Notes under the pieces: model-generated | Told to the model about the DNA's origin: nothing | The model's database searches: none | What the model saw: the letters and a program-made list of their open reading frames with translations, nothing else | Position numbers and translations under genes: made by a program | Assembly (NCBI RefSeq): GCF_002204745.1 | Contig: NZ_NIRR01000012.1 | Span: 1 to 64,000, forward strand | Reading direction: 5' to 3' | Origin: Hymenobacter amundsenii | GTDB lineage: Bacteria > Bacteroidota > Bacteroidia > Cytophagales > Hymenobacteraceae | Length of the DNA stretch: 64,000 nucleotides | In this document: piece by piece, positions 44,684 to 54,236 of the stretch | Layout of the letters: the number at the start of each line of letters is the position of its first letter | Position numbering within the stretch: position 1 is the stretch's first letter

Positions 44684-45547
44684 ATGGACCAGCGCATTAT
44701 CAACCTCTTCGACGAGTACACGCACGCCCCGCTAAGCCGCCGCAACTTCCTAGACCGCCTCCAACAATTGGCCGGCAGCACGGCACTGGCGGCCGCAGCA
44801 CTAGCTATACTGGAACCGGGTTATGCCCGGGCCGCCACCGTGGAAACCGATACGAGTAAGCTGACGGAAGAAACCGTGACTTGGCCCGGCGCCGCAGACG
44901 TAACGATGCAAGGTTACTTGGTGCAGCCGAAAGGCCATAAGAAGCGCGGGGCAGTCGTCGTTATTCACGAAAACCGCGGCCTCACCCCTCATATAAAGGA
45001 TGTAACACGGCGCGTGGCCCAGGCTGGTTACTTGGCGCTGGGCGTGGATGCACTCTCGGTTTTCGGCGGTACGCCAACGGATGAAGACAAAGGCCGGGAA
45101 CTGATTGGAAAGCTCGACAAGTCGCAGACGCTAACCAACTACCTCAATGCCCTCACTTATCTGCGCCAACGCCCCGATTGCAATGGCCGCACGGGTTGCG
45201 TAGGTTTCTGCTGGGGCGGCGCCATGGCCAACAACCTCGCTACCCACGACCCTCAATTAAATGCCGCGGTGGCTTATTATGGTACGCAGCCCGCCACCGA
45301 GGAAGCAGCCAACATCAAGGCCCACCTGCTACTGCACTATGCCGGCCTCGATGAGCGAGTGAATGCCGGAAAGGATGTTTGGGCAGCCGCTTTGACCGCC
45401 GCTGGTGTGCCCCACGAGCTTTATGTGTACGAGGGCGTGAACCACGCCTTCAATAACGATACTTCGCCGGCCCGCTACAACGCCGAAGCCGCCAAATTAG
45501 CTTGGGAACGAACCTTACAGCTGTTTAAAAAGCAAGTAAAAGGCTGA
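44684..45547 (+). CDS. Dienelactone hydrolase family protein, Tat-exported
   Basis: 287 residues from ATG 44684. The N terminus carries a twin-arginine motif (SRRNFLDRLQ) and a weakly hydrophobic stretch ending near GYARA. The alpha/beta hydrolase core has HENRGL (oxyanion Glu region), the nucleophile Cys in GFCWGG, Asp in GLDERVN and His in GVNHAFNND. DLH enzymes open lactone rings; periplasmic members act on unknown esters. Alone on its strand. Confidence 0.92.
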   Translation: MDQRIINLFDEYTHAPLSRRNFLDRLQQLAGSTALAAAALAILEPGYARAATVETDTSKLTEETVTWPGAADVTMQGYLVQPKGHKKRGAVVVIHENRGLTPHIKDVTRRVAQAGYLALGVDALSVFGGTPTDEDKGRELIGKLDKSQTLTNYLNALTYLRQRPDCNGRTGCVGFCWGGAMANNLATHDPQLNAAVAYYGTQPATEEAANIKAHLLLHYAGLDERVNAGKDVWAAALTAAGVPHELYVYEGVNHAFNNDTSPARYNAEAAKLAWERTLQLFKKQVKG

Positions 45548-45782
45548 TACCACGTTGACTGGTAACCAGTAGGAGTTGCTTTGGATCGGATTGCCAAGGC
45601 TTGTTTACTGTGGCCACGCCACTCATTTTTAGATAAGTCAGACAATCAGTGGCTGGTTATTAATGATAAAACAGACTCATCGACTTCAGTTCAACTACCT
45701 AACCACAAGAATTTTAGCGGCAGCATAAATAGCCATCTACCAGCCAAAATACGACATACATTTGGTGATAGGTAACGCCCAA

Positions 45783-45806
45783 GCATACAGGCATACAGGC
45801 ATACAG
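45783..45806. repeat. Three tandem copies of an 8-base unit
   Basis: GCATACAG is repeated three times without change, directly adjacent. Copy number could vary by slippage. Confidence 0.9.
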
Positions 45807-46188
45807 GGTGGGCATATATCCAATGATGAAGGCGAACCAATATCTGTTGGGCACTTTATAAACCACCGCGTTTTCTTTATTTCGCTGCAGTCCAATAATA
45901 TGTATTTATTCGATATTATGAAGTGATTTTATACACCAGTATAGCTCTTCGGATTGGCACGAATAGGTCTGGTGACATAAGGCAATTGTTAAGCTGATAT
46001 TCACCGAAGTATTGGATTGCTATTTTGATCACACTTTTCATCTTCTACAGCCTTTTATTCTATCCTATAGCCTTATACTTGATACTAATGATTATATTGT
46101 CAACGCTAACGCGACAGACGGCAACAGATGTTGCTGGCGTCTGAACAGATAACAGCGTCGAAGTAGAGCGGAATTTATTGACTGTTTG

Positions 46189-46221
46189 TTTGGCAAATAG
46201 TCTGCTTCGTCTTTACATTTA
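46189..46221 (+). promoter_or_regulatory. Candidate Bacteroidota-type promoter for susC
   Basis: TTTG at 46189-46192 and TACATTTA at 46214-46221 (one mismatch to TAnnTTTG) are 21 bases apart, close to the usual -33/-7 spacing. It lies 58 bases before the SusC start. Assigned by eye only. Confidence 0.35.
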
Positions 46222-46278
46222 GCACGATGATAGCCTGTGCTGTAGCAGAGTACCCTCCATTTTTTTTCTCTTCTTTTC

Positions 46279-49200
46279 ATGAAAAAAGCGCTACTTATTG
46301 CCTTTCCACTGGTTGCGTTCTCCGCAATCCAGGTGATGGCACAAACTCGAGCCATTTCCGGACGGGTCACCGACCGTACTTCCGGTGAGGGACTACCCGG
46401 GGTTACCGTGTTGCTCAAAGGAACCAGCAATGGCGTGTCTACCAATTCCGACGGCACTTTCACCCTTACTGTTCCGGCAACCGGTGGTACGCTGGTATTC
46501 AGCTCTATTGGATTCGCTACGGTGGAGCGGCCTATCGGAACCGAAAACCAGGTCAATGTTGGTCTGGCCAATGACTCCAAGCAGCTGAGCGAGGTTGTAG
46601 TTACGGCTCTGGGTATCGAGCGAGATACTCGTTCGTTGGGTTACGCCACCCAAGAGATCAAAGCCGATCAGCTGTCGCAGAAGTCGGAGCCTAACGTGGT
46701 GAACGCCCTGCAGGGCAAGGTTTCCGGTGTAAACATTACCTCGGCTAGCGGCATGCCCGGGGCCTCGACCAACATCAACATCCGGGGTATAACGTCGATC
46801 AGTGGCAACAACCAGCCGCTGTTCGTAGTCGATGGTATTCCGATCAGTAACGACCTCGACCGGACCTCGAACACGCTCTTCGGTGCCCAGCAGGCCAACC
46901 GAGCCCTCGATATCGATCCGGAGAACGTCGCCAGTATCAACATCCTGAAAGGCCCGGCTGCTGCCGCCCTCTATGGCTCGCGTGCTTCGTCGGGTGCTAT
47001 CATCATCACCACAAAGTCGGGACGCAACGTAAACCGCAAGCTGGAAGTAGCCGTTACATCGAGCTACTCGCTGCAGCAGGTTTACGGCCTCCCCGATTTC
47101 CAGAATGATTACGGCCAGGGCTCCGCGGGCATCAACCCGCTGACCAATGGCAACATCAACACGGGTACGACGCTCTCGTGGGGCCCGCGCTTCGGCACTA
47201 CCCCCACCCTGTTCAATGGCCTGCTTTACCGCGATGTTGACGGCAACACCCAGCAGCTCGACTACCGCGCCTATCCTAATAACATCCAGGACTTTTTCCG
47301 GACGGGCCATATTCTGCAGAACGGCGTTAACATCGCCGGTGGCAACGCTGACCAGAGCGTTTCGCTCAACGTCAACAACACCGCTCAGCAGGGCATCACG
47401 GAGTTCTCTAAGCTGAACCGGACCAGCGTACAGCTGGCTGGCAACACCAAACTGCTCAACAAGCTGAAGGCCGGTGGTTCGGTGAACTTCATTCAGACCA
47501 ACCAGGTGGGCCCGCAGCAGGGCAACGGCGGTTCGCCTTTCGGCCGTCTGGGAGCGGTGCCCCGTAGCTACGACCTGCAGGGTCTGCCCTATATCAGCCC
47601 AACTGGCCGCAGTATCTTTATTGGTACCGGCGAGAACCCACGTTGGAGCTTAGAGCGTAACTCGACCTCGTCGAACGTTACTCGCTTCGTGAATGTGGCC
47701 AACCTGAGCTACGAAATAACGCCTTGGCTGAACGTGGCATACCGCGCTGGCTTGGACACGTACACCGACCGGCGGAAGCAGATTTACGACATCGGCTCCC
47801 AACGGTCCTCTTCGGGCCAGGTAATTGACCAGACGCTGTACCGCAGCGAAATCAACGGTGACCTGTTGGTAACGCTGAAAAAGGACAACATCTTCACCGA
47901 AGGATTCAACGCCAACCTGCTGCTGGGCCAGAACGTCAACCAGCGTAAAGTGCAGGAAGTGTTTGCCCAGGGTGATAACCTGACGCTGCCCAACTTCTAT
48001 AACCTCAACAACGCGACGACGTTCTCTAACGGCACGGGCGAATTCTCCTCCAAGCGCCGCCTTTTGGGTTACTACGGGCAGTTGTCGTTGTCTTACAACA
48101 ACTATCTGTTCCTGGAACTGACGGGCCGGGCCGACCAGTCGTCGACGCTACCGGTTGCTAACAACACGTTCTTCTATCCCTCGGCGACGGCCAGCTTCGT
48201 CTTCACCGACGCCTTCAAGATTGCTAACGACTATTTCTCGTACGGCAAGATCCGGGGCAACATCGCCCAAGTTGGTCGCGACGCCAATGTTTACTCGCTC
48301 AACACCGTCTACACGGTAGCCGCCCAGGGTAACAACGTTGCCAGCTTCAACTTCCCCTTCACTGCCAACTCCAACACTTACGCTGGTTTCGGCATTGGCA
48401 ACACACTGGGTGGCGGTACCGACTTGACGCCCGAATTCACCCGCTCGTATGAGGCCGGGGTTGACCTGGGCTTCTTCAACAACCGGGTTAGCTTCAACGG
48501 TACGTACTTCAAAACCGTCAGCAAAGACCAGATCCTGAACGTATCCACGGCCCCTTCGTCCGGCTTTACCTCCCGCCTGACTAATGTTGGACGCCTCGAC
48601 AACCAAGGTTTTGAGGGCTTGCTGGACATCACGGCCGTTCGGTCGAGCAACTTCAGCTGGAACGTTATTGCCAACTTTACCCGCCTGCGCAACAAGGTGG
48701 TGGAAATCTCCGAAGGCGTAACCGAGTCGTCGATTGGCGGCAACGCCTTCATCGGCACGACTCCTTCCTACAAGGTGGGCTTCCCCTTCGGCGTTATCCG
48801 GGGCAACAAGAAGCCGCGGGTAACCGATGCCAACAGCCCGTTCTTCGGCCAGTATATCATCAACCCAACGACGGGCCTGTTCGCTCCAGAGCTCAACAAC
48901 GAAGTAATCGCCGACCCGAACCCCGAATGGCAGGGTGGTATCACCAACCGCTTCAGCTACAAAGGCATCACGGCTTCGTTCTTGGTTGACGCTGTGTACG
49001 GTGGCGACATCGTTTCCTTCTCGGTAGCCAGCTACAAAGGTGCCGGTGCCCTGGAGGAAACCGGCAAAGACCGCGAAGCGCCCCGCGTTATTCCGGGCGC
49101 TATTGCCAACGCCGACGGTAGCTATCGGGCCAACACCATTCAGGTAGATGCTCAGTCGTATTGGAGCAGCTTTGGTTTCCAGAGCGACCTGAACGTGTAC

Positions 49201-49446
49201 GATGCCACGGTTTATCGCCTGCGCGAAGTATCGCTCGGTTACACCTTGCCTAAGACACTGCTTGAGCGCACGCCATTTGGACAGGCCACCATCTCGCTTT
49301 CGGGCCGTAACCTGTTCTACTACGCCCCTAATTCCCCAATCGACCCCGAGACCAACACTCAGGGCGCCGGCAACATTCGTGGTCTGGAACTCCAGAGCTC
49401 ACCTAATGCCCGCAACTACGGAATTAACCTGCGCTTCACTTTGTAA
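46279..49446 (+). CDS. SusC/RagA family TonB-linked outer-membrane protein
   Basis: 1055 residues. Signal peptide ending near MAQ (residue 21), then a carboxypeptidase-regulatory-like domain (about 24-105), a TonB-box-like stretch (LSEVVVTALGIERDTRSLGY) and the plug (about 115-235, with VDGIPI and LKGPAAAALYGSRASSGAI). A 22-stranded barrel follows, ending in an aromatic-flanked strand. It imports large ligands, usually glycans or peptides, with its SusD partner. No sigma or anti-sigma regulator lies beside it. Confidence 0.96.
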   Translation: MKKALLIAFPLVAFSAIQVMAQTRAISGRVTDRTSGEGLPGVTVLLKGTSNGVSTNSDGTFTLTVPATGGTLVFSSIGFATVERPIGTENQVNVGLANDSKQLSEVVVTALGIERDTRSLGYATQEIKADQLSQKSEPNVVNALQGKVSGVNITSASGMPGASTNINIRGITSISGNNQPLFVVDGIPISNDLDRTSNTLFGAQQANRALDIDPENVASINILKGPAAAALYGSRASSGAIIITTKSGRNVNRKLEVAVTSSYSLQQVYGLPDFQNDYGQGSAGINPLTNGNINTGTTLSWGPRFGTTPTLFNGLLYRDVDGNTQQLDYRAYPNNIQDFFRTGHILQNGVNIAGGNADQSVSLNVNNTAQQGITEFSKLNRTSVQLAGNTKLLNKLKAGGSVNFIQTNQVGPQQGNGGSPFGRLGAVPRSYDLQGLPYISPTGRSIFIGTGENPRWSLERNSTSSNVTRFVNVANLSYEITPWLNVAYRAGLDTYTDRRKQIYDIGSQRSSSGQVIDQTLYRSEINGDLLVTLKKDNIFTEGFNANLLLGQNVNQRKVQEVFAQGDNLTLPNFYNLNNATTFSNGTGEFSSKRRLLGYYGQLSLSYNNYLFLELTGRADQSSTLPVANNTFFYPSATASFVFTDAFKIANDYFSYGKIRGNIAQVGRDANVYSLNTVYTVAAQGNNVASFNFPFTANSNTYAGFGIGNTLGGGTDLTPEFTRSYEAGVDLGFFNNRVSFNGTYFKTVSKDQILNVSTAPSSGFTSRLTNVGRLDNQGFEGLLDITAVRSSNFSWNVIANFTRLRNKVVEISEGVTESSIGGNAFIGTTPSYKVGFPFGVIRGNKKPRVTDANSPFFGQYIINPTTGLFAPELNNEVIADPNPEWQGGITNRFSYKGITASFLVDAVYGGDIVSFSVASYKGAGALEETGKDREAPRVIPGAIANADGSYRANTIQVDAQSYWSSFGFQSDLNVYDATVYRLREVSLGYTLPKTLLERTPFGQATISLSGRNLFYYAPNSPIDPETNTQGAGNIRGLELQSSPNARNYGINLRFTL

Positions 49447-49478
49447 TACAGCTTTAACTAGCTCTTCAACTTCAACAT

Positions 49479-51026
49479 ATGAAATACCAGCAATATTTAG
49501 GTTTTGCGCTGGCAGGAGTAGTAGCCCTCGGCACCGTCGGCTGCAAGGACTTCCTCGACGTCAACGCCAATCCCAACAACCCGGAAACGGTTCCGCCCTC
49601 GGTGCTGCTGACAGCCACTGCCATTCAGACGGGTTTCAGCAACGGCAACGAAATCAACCGGATTACGTCGCTACTGGTGCAGCACATAGCTGGCGCCGGC
49701 AACCAAGCCGCCGCCCAGGATGTTTATAACATCCGGGGAGGCCTCGACAACCAGTGGCAGGGCGAACTCTACGCCGGCTCGCTGGAAGATGCCCAGAAGC
49801 TGATCGAGATTTCGACCCGCCTCAACAGCCCGGCCTACGCCGGCATCGGCAAGTTGCTCAAGGCGTACAATTTTGCCATGACCACCGACCTATGGGGAGA
49901 TATTCCTTACTCGCAGGCGCTGATGGGCCTCGACCAGTTGAAGCCGCGCTTCGACAAGCAGGAGGACATTTACAAAGGAGCCGACGGTATTCAGAGCCTC
50001 GACGCCTTGGTAAAAGAAGGCTTGGCTGACCTACTGAAAACCAGCGACTTGATGCCTTCGGCTGCTGATGATCCGATTTATCGGGGCGACCTGGTAAAAT
50101 GGGCCCAGATGGGCAACACGCTACGCCTGAAACTGGCTAACACCATGAGCCGCCGGGAGCCTGCATTGGCCGCTACCATCATCAACGAGGTGGTTAATGC
50201 TAAGAGCGCAATCCTGACCAATGCCAACGATTTCGAGGTGCCCTTCGGCGGGGCAGTAGGTAACCGTAACCCCATCTTCGATTTCGGGGATGCTACGTTC
50301 GGTCAGCGGCCGCTCGACCTGTTCCTGAGCCAGCGCCTGCTCGACAGCATGCGGGTGAAGAACGATCCGCGCCTGCCGGTCTACTTCACGACCACGCCAA
50401 CACCGACTGCTACAGTTAACACCACTGGTACTTTAACGACGCTGCCTGGCGCTACGGCCGGCACGTTCCTCACCTTTACTGGTTTCCAGAACGGTGCCAA
50501 CGTTGCAACACCCGTCAGCGCCAACCGCTCGCGCTACAACACTTACATCGCCGGCGCAAGTGGTGCTGGTCCGATCCGGTTGCTGACAAACGTTCAGCGC
50601 CTGTTCATCATGGCCGAATCGGCACTCGTGCTCAAAACGGCAACCGATGGTGGTACAGTTCAGAGCCTCTATCAGGCGGCCATCCGGGCTTCGATGGTTA
50701 AGGCTGGTATCAGCGATGCAGCCGTAACGACGTACTTCACCAACAACCCTTCAGTAGCAATCCTGAGCGGTTCCGATACCCGCAAGCTGAATCAGATCAT
50801 GACTCAGAAGTGGATTTCGTGGGTGGGCAACGGTTACGAGGCCTACAACGACTACCGTCGCACGGGCTACCCGCGCCTGACGTTGGCACTGAATGCCCAA
50901 GGTGATGATCCTAACGTGCTTCCAAAGCGCTTTGTGTATCCAGCTTCCGAACTGTCGGGTAACGCTACCAATGCGCCCAACCCCGCACCCGGTACTACGG
51001 TACCCGTATGGTGGGACATTGACTAA
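49479..51026 (+). CDS. SusD-like surface lipoprotein (SusD-like_2 type)
   Basis: 515 residues. Lipoprotein signal with Cys22 (GTVGC). The start DFLDVNANPNNPETVPPSVLL is the pattern of the SusD-like_2 family, whose TPR-rich core binds the ligand above the SusC barrel. Also seen: AYNFAMTTDLWGDIPYSQAL. It begins 32 bases after the SusC stop. The gene names no substrate. Confidence 0.95.
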   Translation: MKYQQYLGFALAGVVALGTVGCKDFLDVNANPNNPETVPPSVLLTATAIQTGFSNGNEINRITSLLVQHIAGAGNQAAAQDVYNIRGGLDNQWQGELYAGSLEDAQKLIEISTRLNSPAYAGIGKLLKAYNFAMTTDLWGDIPYSQALMGLDQLKPRFDKQEDIYKGADGIQSLDALVKEGLADLLKTSDLMPSAADDPIYRGDLVKWAQMGNTLRLKLANTMSRREPALAATIINEVVNAKSAILTNANDFEVPFGGAVGNRNPIFDFGDATFGQRPLDLFLSQRLLDSMRVKNDPRLPVYFTTTPTPTATVNTTGTLTTLPGATAGTFLTFTGFQNGANVATPVSANRSRYNTYIAGASGAGPIRLLTNVQRLFIMAESALVLKTATDGGTVQSLYQAAIRASMVKAGISDAAVTTYFTNNPSVAILSGSDTRKLNQIMTQKWISWVGNGYEAYNDYRRTGYPRLTLALNAQGDDPNVLPKRFVYPASELSGNATNAPNPAPGTTVPVWWDID

Positions 51027-51062
51027 CCGTCCCTACTGGATTCACCTCTCACTCTGTTCCTC

Positions 51063-51638
51063 ATGAAAAGATATTTCATTCAACTTTGCACCTTAGCATT
51101 TCTTTCTGCCGGTTTGTTTTCCTGCGAGAAAGACTTTGGTAATAACCTCGGCCCGTTGGAAGACAGCGTAGCTGATATCCCAGTTACGGTTACTAACGCT
51201 GAGTTTTTCGAGCGTTACCCGGGGGTAACTACTTCGGTAGCGGCTGGTGGCAACATCAATATTCAGTTGGCTATTCCGGCCGATAAGGGTAAGATCAAGC
51301 AGATTACCAAGGTAGCAACCGGTACGGCGACGTCGCTCAACTTCACGAACCTGAACTCGACCGCTGCTTCGACCTCGTACAACACGGCTCCGATTCCGGG
51401 CAATGGGTCAAACACAATTACGTTCACGACCACGCTGAAAGACTACCTCCCTTACCGCGTGCGAGTAGGCACTTCGGCTGGTCCGATCGGCCCCAAAGCC
51501 GGTACACCGGCCGTGGATACCATTCCAGTGCCCAGCACGACGGCCGTACCAACGGATATTGGCTTCTACTTCCGCATAGAGCTGGAGGACGGGACCATTC
51601 TGATTCCCATGCCGGTCCGGGTTCGGGTGATTCCGTAG
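51063..51638 (+). CDS. Accessory lipoprotein of the SusCD operon
   Basis: 191 residues. Lipobox LFSC (Cys21). The mature part is beta-rich and Thr/Ser-rich, with no family I recognise. Third gene of the operon, 36 bases after susD, and followed by a terminator. Surface lipoproteins in this position often bind the ligand or are unknown domains with an Ig-like fold. Confidence 0.8.
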   Translation: MKRYFIQLCTLAFLSAGLFSCEKDFGNNLGPLEDSVADIPVTVTNAEFFERYPGVTTSVAAGGNINIQLAIPADKGKIKQITKVATGTATSLNFTNLNSTAASTSYNTAPIPGNGSNTITFTTTLKDYLPYRVRVGTSAGPIGPKAGTPAVDTIPVPSTTAVPTDIGFYFRIELEDGTILIPMPVRVRVIP

Positions 51639-51658
51639 TACTCGCATATCTACTACCT

Positions 51659-51695
51659 AAAAAGGCTCTTGGCATCATGCCGGGAGCCTTTTTCA
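51659..51695 (+). terminator. Terminator after the SusCD operon
   Basis: AAAAAGGCTC...GGCAT pairs with ATGCC...GAGCCTTTTT (51659-51694), and a T run is part of the stem. Confidence 0.85.
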
Positions 51696-51785
51696 TTGTT
51701 CCGCCTGCTGTCGGTCAGCCGAATCTGATGCGAACAGCAGTCAACGCTTATGCCATTGTTCAGGAGTTACAGTACACATCTCCAA

Positions 51786-51991
51786 TGGAACAAGTAAAGA
51801 CGCCCCCGATATGGGGTAAGTACATGGCTGAATGCAATGGAGTAGGAAAACCCACAACCACCCGCTGGCTCTTGGATAAGCTACAAGTTCAGTTGGCTGA
51901 TTTTGACTGGCAGTTTGTTTCTTGGAGAGAAAAATTATACTCGTCAGGAAGTGGTTTGCGAATCGAGGATATGATATTTCCGGGTCAATAA
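51786..51991 (+). other. Possible remnant reading frame beside the IS scar
   Basis: An open frame of about 68 codons from ATG 51786 (VKTPPIWGKYMAECNG, DKLQVQLADFDWQFVSWREK). The composition is protein-like, but its last 48 bases overlap the IS630 transposase end on the other strand. It could be the start of a gene broken by the insertion, or chance. Confidence 0.25.
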
Positions 51992-52064
51992 GGACACTAG
52001 GTCGTGCTCGAACTCGGGGTGTCGAGAGAAGAAGTGCAACACCGCTGTGCGAAACTGGCTCTTA

Positions 52065-52912
52065 GAACCTGTTATGCACTGGTAGCGTAATTTGGGGTAT
52101 GACACAGCAAGGCGGGTACCCCAGCGACGTATCGGATGCGGAATGGACGTTTGTAGCGCCCTACTTGGCCCTGGTGCGCGAAGACGCGCCGCAACGAGAA
52201 CACGCGCTACGCGACGTGTTTAATGCCCTGCGCTAGCTGGTCAAAACCGGCTGCGGCTGGCGCTACCTCCCCAACGACTTGCCACCCTGGCCGGCAGTCT
52301 ATCAGCAGTGGGCCCGCTGGCGCGATAATCGGTGTTTCGAGCACATGATGGCCGATTTAGGCGAACTGGCACGCGTGCTGGCCGGACGCGAGGCCGAGCC
52401 TACCGCCGTCATTTTGAACAGTCACACGGTGCAGAGCACGCCCGAAAGCGGGGCCCGTGCCGGTTACGACGGGGCCAAGCGGCGCAAAGGCAGCAAGGTG
52501 CACGTGGCCGTCGACACGCTGGGCCACCTGCTGGCTGCCGTCGTTACGCCGGCCAACGAAGCCGACCGCGGGCAGGTCGACGCACTCTGCCAGCGGGTGT
52601 AGCAGGTCACGGGCCAAAAGGTAGAGGTGGCGTATGTAGATCAGGGCTACACGGGCGAAGACGCCGCGTACGCCGCAGCCGTGCATGACATTGACTTACA
52701 GGTCATTGCCAAGCCAGCAGGGCAGACCGGCTTTGTGCTGCTGCCCCGCCGTTGGGTCGTCGAGCGCAGCTTCGGCTGGGCCGCTCGTTTCCGACGCCTG
52801 GCCCGCGACTACGAACGCCTGGCCCTAACCATGCAGCAATCTCACTCCCTGGCCTTCGCTACGCTCTTGCTGGCAAAAGGCGTTTTTCGAGCCACTAATC
52901 CATAACAGGCTC
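52065..52912 (+). mobile_element. IS5-family (IS1031-group-like) insertion sequence, complete but dead
   Basis: 848 bases bounded by GAACCTGTTATG (52065-52076) and its mirror CATAACAGGCTC (52901-52912), one mismatch. The size, the ends and the TTA duplication fit the IS1031 group. It sits inside the IS630-type transposase gene, so it arrived later. Confidence 0.85.
52099..52905 (+). pseudogene. IS5-family transposase with two in-frame stops
   Basis: Frame from ATG 52099 to TAA 52905, 268 codons. N-terminal block SDAEWTFVAPYLALV (DUF4096 type), then the DDE transposase with [34 protein letters not shown] and RRWVVERSFGWAARFRRL (the catalytic Glu). It is broken by TAG at 52234-52236 and TAG at 52600-52602. 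The first catalytic Asp seems to be Asn in [14 protein letters not shown], where the family has D. Three lesions make it inactive. Confidence 0.92.
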
Positions 52913-53588
52913 TTAGTGCGGTGGAAAGTGGTGTTAATGATCTTCTGGCGCAGATACTTCCATAGGCGCTCGATCAAGTTCATATTGGGCGAGTAGGGTG
53001 GTAGAAACACCTGTACGAGCGGCTTATCCGTCAGCCAGGCCGTTAGTGCCTTGTTTTTGTAGAGCATGCGTTGTCGCAGATCACGTAGATCGTGGCCGTC
53101 GTGGGATGGGCGGCCAGCAGCTGCTCGTAGAGGCGGCGCGTGCTCTGCGCTTGGACTCGAGGCGTTTCATCGAGTAGCACCTGCATAGGCTGGTAGGCAT
53201 TGACAGCTGCGTTCAGATTCACCCGCTCACGCCCGCTGACCGTGAGCAGGGTCTGGTTGACTTGCCGGCACAGGTGGGCGAGCTGCGCACTGCTCAGCAG
53301 ACCCCAGTAGCCGGGCTGCTCGTACACCAGGTACTTATCCAGCCCCAGCGCCGCGAAGGCGGCCGCATAGCGGTAGACAGTGGCCTAGTCCAAGCCCAGG
53401 TCTTCCGCCACGATAACCTGCGAGCGGCCTCTGTCGAGCAGGAGCAACACCGTGACCTTGACGTAGCTCACGTCATCACGGCTCTGCTTCTGCAGCTGGC
53501 GCAAGTGCTGGCGTTGGTCATCGGTCAACTCTACTTGTGGTACTCCCCAAAGTTTGGACAGTTTGTGGCGGCTATCTTAGTCAACACC

Positions 53589-53876
53589 ATGAACCCAAAA
53601 CGTACCCGTCGTCGCTTCACTGTCGAGTTTAAGGCAGAAGTGGCCTTGGCCGCCCTGACTGAGCGGCAGCCGCTAGCCGAACTGGCCGCCCGCTACCAGC
53701 TATCGGTGCCTCAAATTAGTCGCTGGAAGCTGCAGTTGCGCCAGCAGGCGGCGCAGGTCTTCACCGACGCGGCAGCTGTACTGGCCGCCCCACCCGGCAT
53801 AGAACCATTATATGCCGCTATCGGACGGATGGAGATGGAAAACCAACTGCTAAAAAAAACGCTACCCACATGGTAG
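53589..53876 (+). CDS. IS3-family transposase OrfA
   Basis: 95 residues from ATG 53589. Helix-turn-helix of the InsE/HTH_Tnp_1 type (RRFTVEFKAEVALAALTE, LAARYQLSVPQISRWK) and a leucine-zipper-like C terminus (EMENQLLKKTL). The run CTAAAAAAAACG near its end (53851-53862) is the place for programmed -1 frameshifting into orfB. Intact, but useless without a complete orfB. Confidence 0.88.
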   Translation: MNPKRTRRRFTVEFKAEVALAALTERQPLAELAARYQLSVPQISRWKLQLRQQAAQVFTDAAAVLAAPPGIEPLYAAIGRMEMENQLLKKTLPTW

Positions 53877-54214
53877 TGGCCCAACAACGCGCCCTGGTGC
53901 AGGACAGTTAGGCGGGCACGGTGCAGGCCCGCTGCCAAGCCATGGGCCTGGCTCGCAGCAGCTATTATTATCAGCCCCAGGGCGAAACGGCCCTAAATCT
54001 GACTTTGATGCGCTTGCTGGACGGGGAATTCACGCGCCACAATTTCAAATGTGTACTCGGCCTACGTGACCACCTGCGCCTGCTGGGTTACCCGGTCAAC
54101 GAAAAGCGGGTACGCCGCCTCGTACGGCTCATGGGCCAGGAGCCGGTCTACCCCAAACCGCGCCTGTCCGTGCCGGGCCAGGGCGTTACGCGCTATCCAT
54201 ACCTATTGCGTGAA
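53870..54214 (+). pseudogene. IS3-family transposase OrfB, truncated
   Basis: Overlaps the end of orfA. In frame: MVVAQQRALVQDS, then TAG at 53909-53911, then ARCQAMGLARSSYYYQP, LRDHLRLLGYPVNEKRVRRL and YPKPRLSVPGQ. It stops matching after YPYLLRE, just before the expected DDE core. It has lost its catalytic domain. Confidence 0.9.
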
Positions 54215-54236
54215 CGAGTACTGAGCGCCCTCGATT

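Larger units (their letters stand above)
45548..46278. other. Long AT-rich intergenic region before the SusC gene
   Basis: 731 bases, much richer in A and T than the genes around it. It holds three tandem copies of GCATACAG (45783-45806) and a candidate promoter close to the SusC gene. I find no convincing coding frame; a 64-codon frame at 45581 needs a TTG start and has no family features. Confidence 0.6.
52062..52915. repeat. Target-site duplication TTA around the IS5-type element
   Basis: TTA at 52062-52064 and at 52913-52915 directly flank the inverted repeats. Three-base TNA duplications are typical of the IS1031 group of IS5. Confidence 0.8.
51944..53535 (-). pseudogene. IS630-family transposase, interrupted and decayed
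   Basis: Read on the minus strand from about 53535: VELTDDQRQHLRQLQKQSRD..., an in-frame TAG at 53385-53387, then MYEQPGYWGLLSSAQLAHLC to VICDNA, a one-base frameshift near 53068 (8 instead of 9 bases before YKNKALTAWL), then LPPYSPNMNLIERLWKYLRQ with the last catalytic Glu. The frame is broken at 52913 by the IS5-type element. Joining across it, after removing one TTA copy, restores RTKSQFRTAVLHFFSRHPEF and a stop at 51944. The 5' end is lost next to the IS3-type fragment. Confidence 0.9.
53536..54216 (+). mobile_element. IS3-family insertion sequence, left part only
   Basis: Starts with TGTGGTACTCCCCAAAGTTT, the usual TG-starting IS3 end type, next to the broken IS630 start. It holds orfA, the slippery A run and the N-terminal half of orfB. 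It ends abruptly near 54216, where SusD-like sequence begins, so the right half including the catalytic core is deleted. Confidence 0.85.

Noticed and set aside
45581-45775. 64-codon frame in the leader of the SusC gene
   Set aside because: Needs a TTG start, lies in an AT-rich gap and shows no protein-like pattern.
45783-45806. CRISPR-like array
   Set aside because: Only three direct 8-base units without spacers. No CRISPR repeats or cas genes were seen anywhere in the window.
53043-53085. Programmed frameshift in the IS630-type transposase
   Set aside because: There is no slippery run at the shift point; the 8-base spacing where 9 are expected looks like a one-base deletion in an already broken gene.
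52099-53911. TAG read as an amino acid (recoded amber) in the transposases
   Set aside because: Ordinary genes in the window end in TAG, such as xseA and the Sua5-type gene, and the transposases have other lesions (frameshift, lost catalytic residue, truncation). Decay is the simpler reading.
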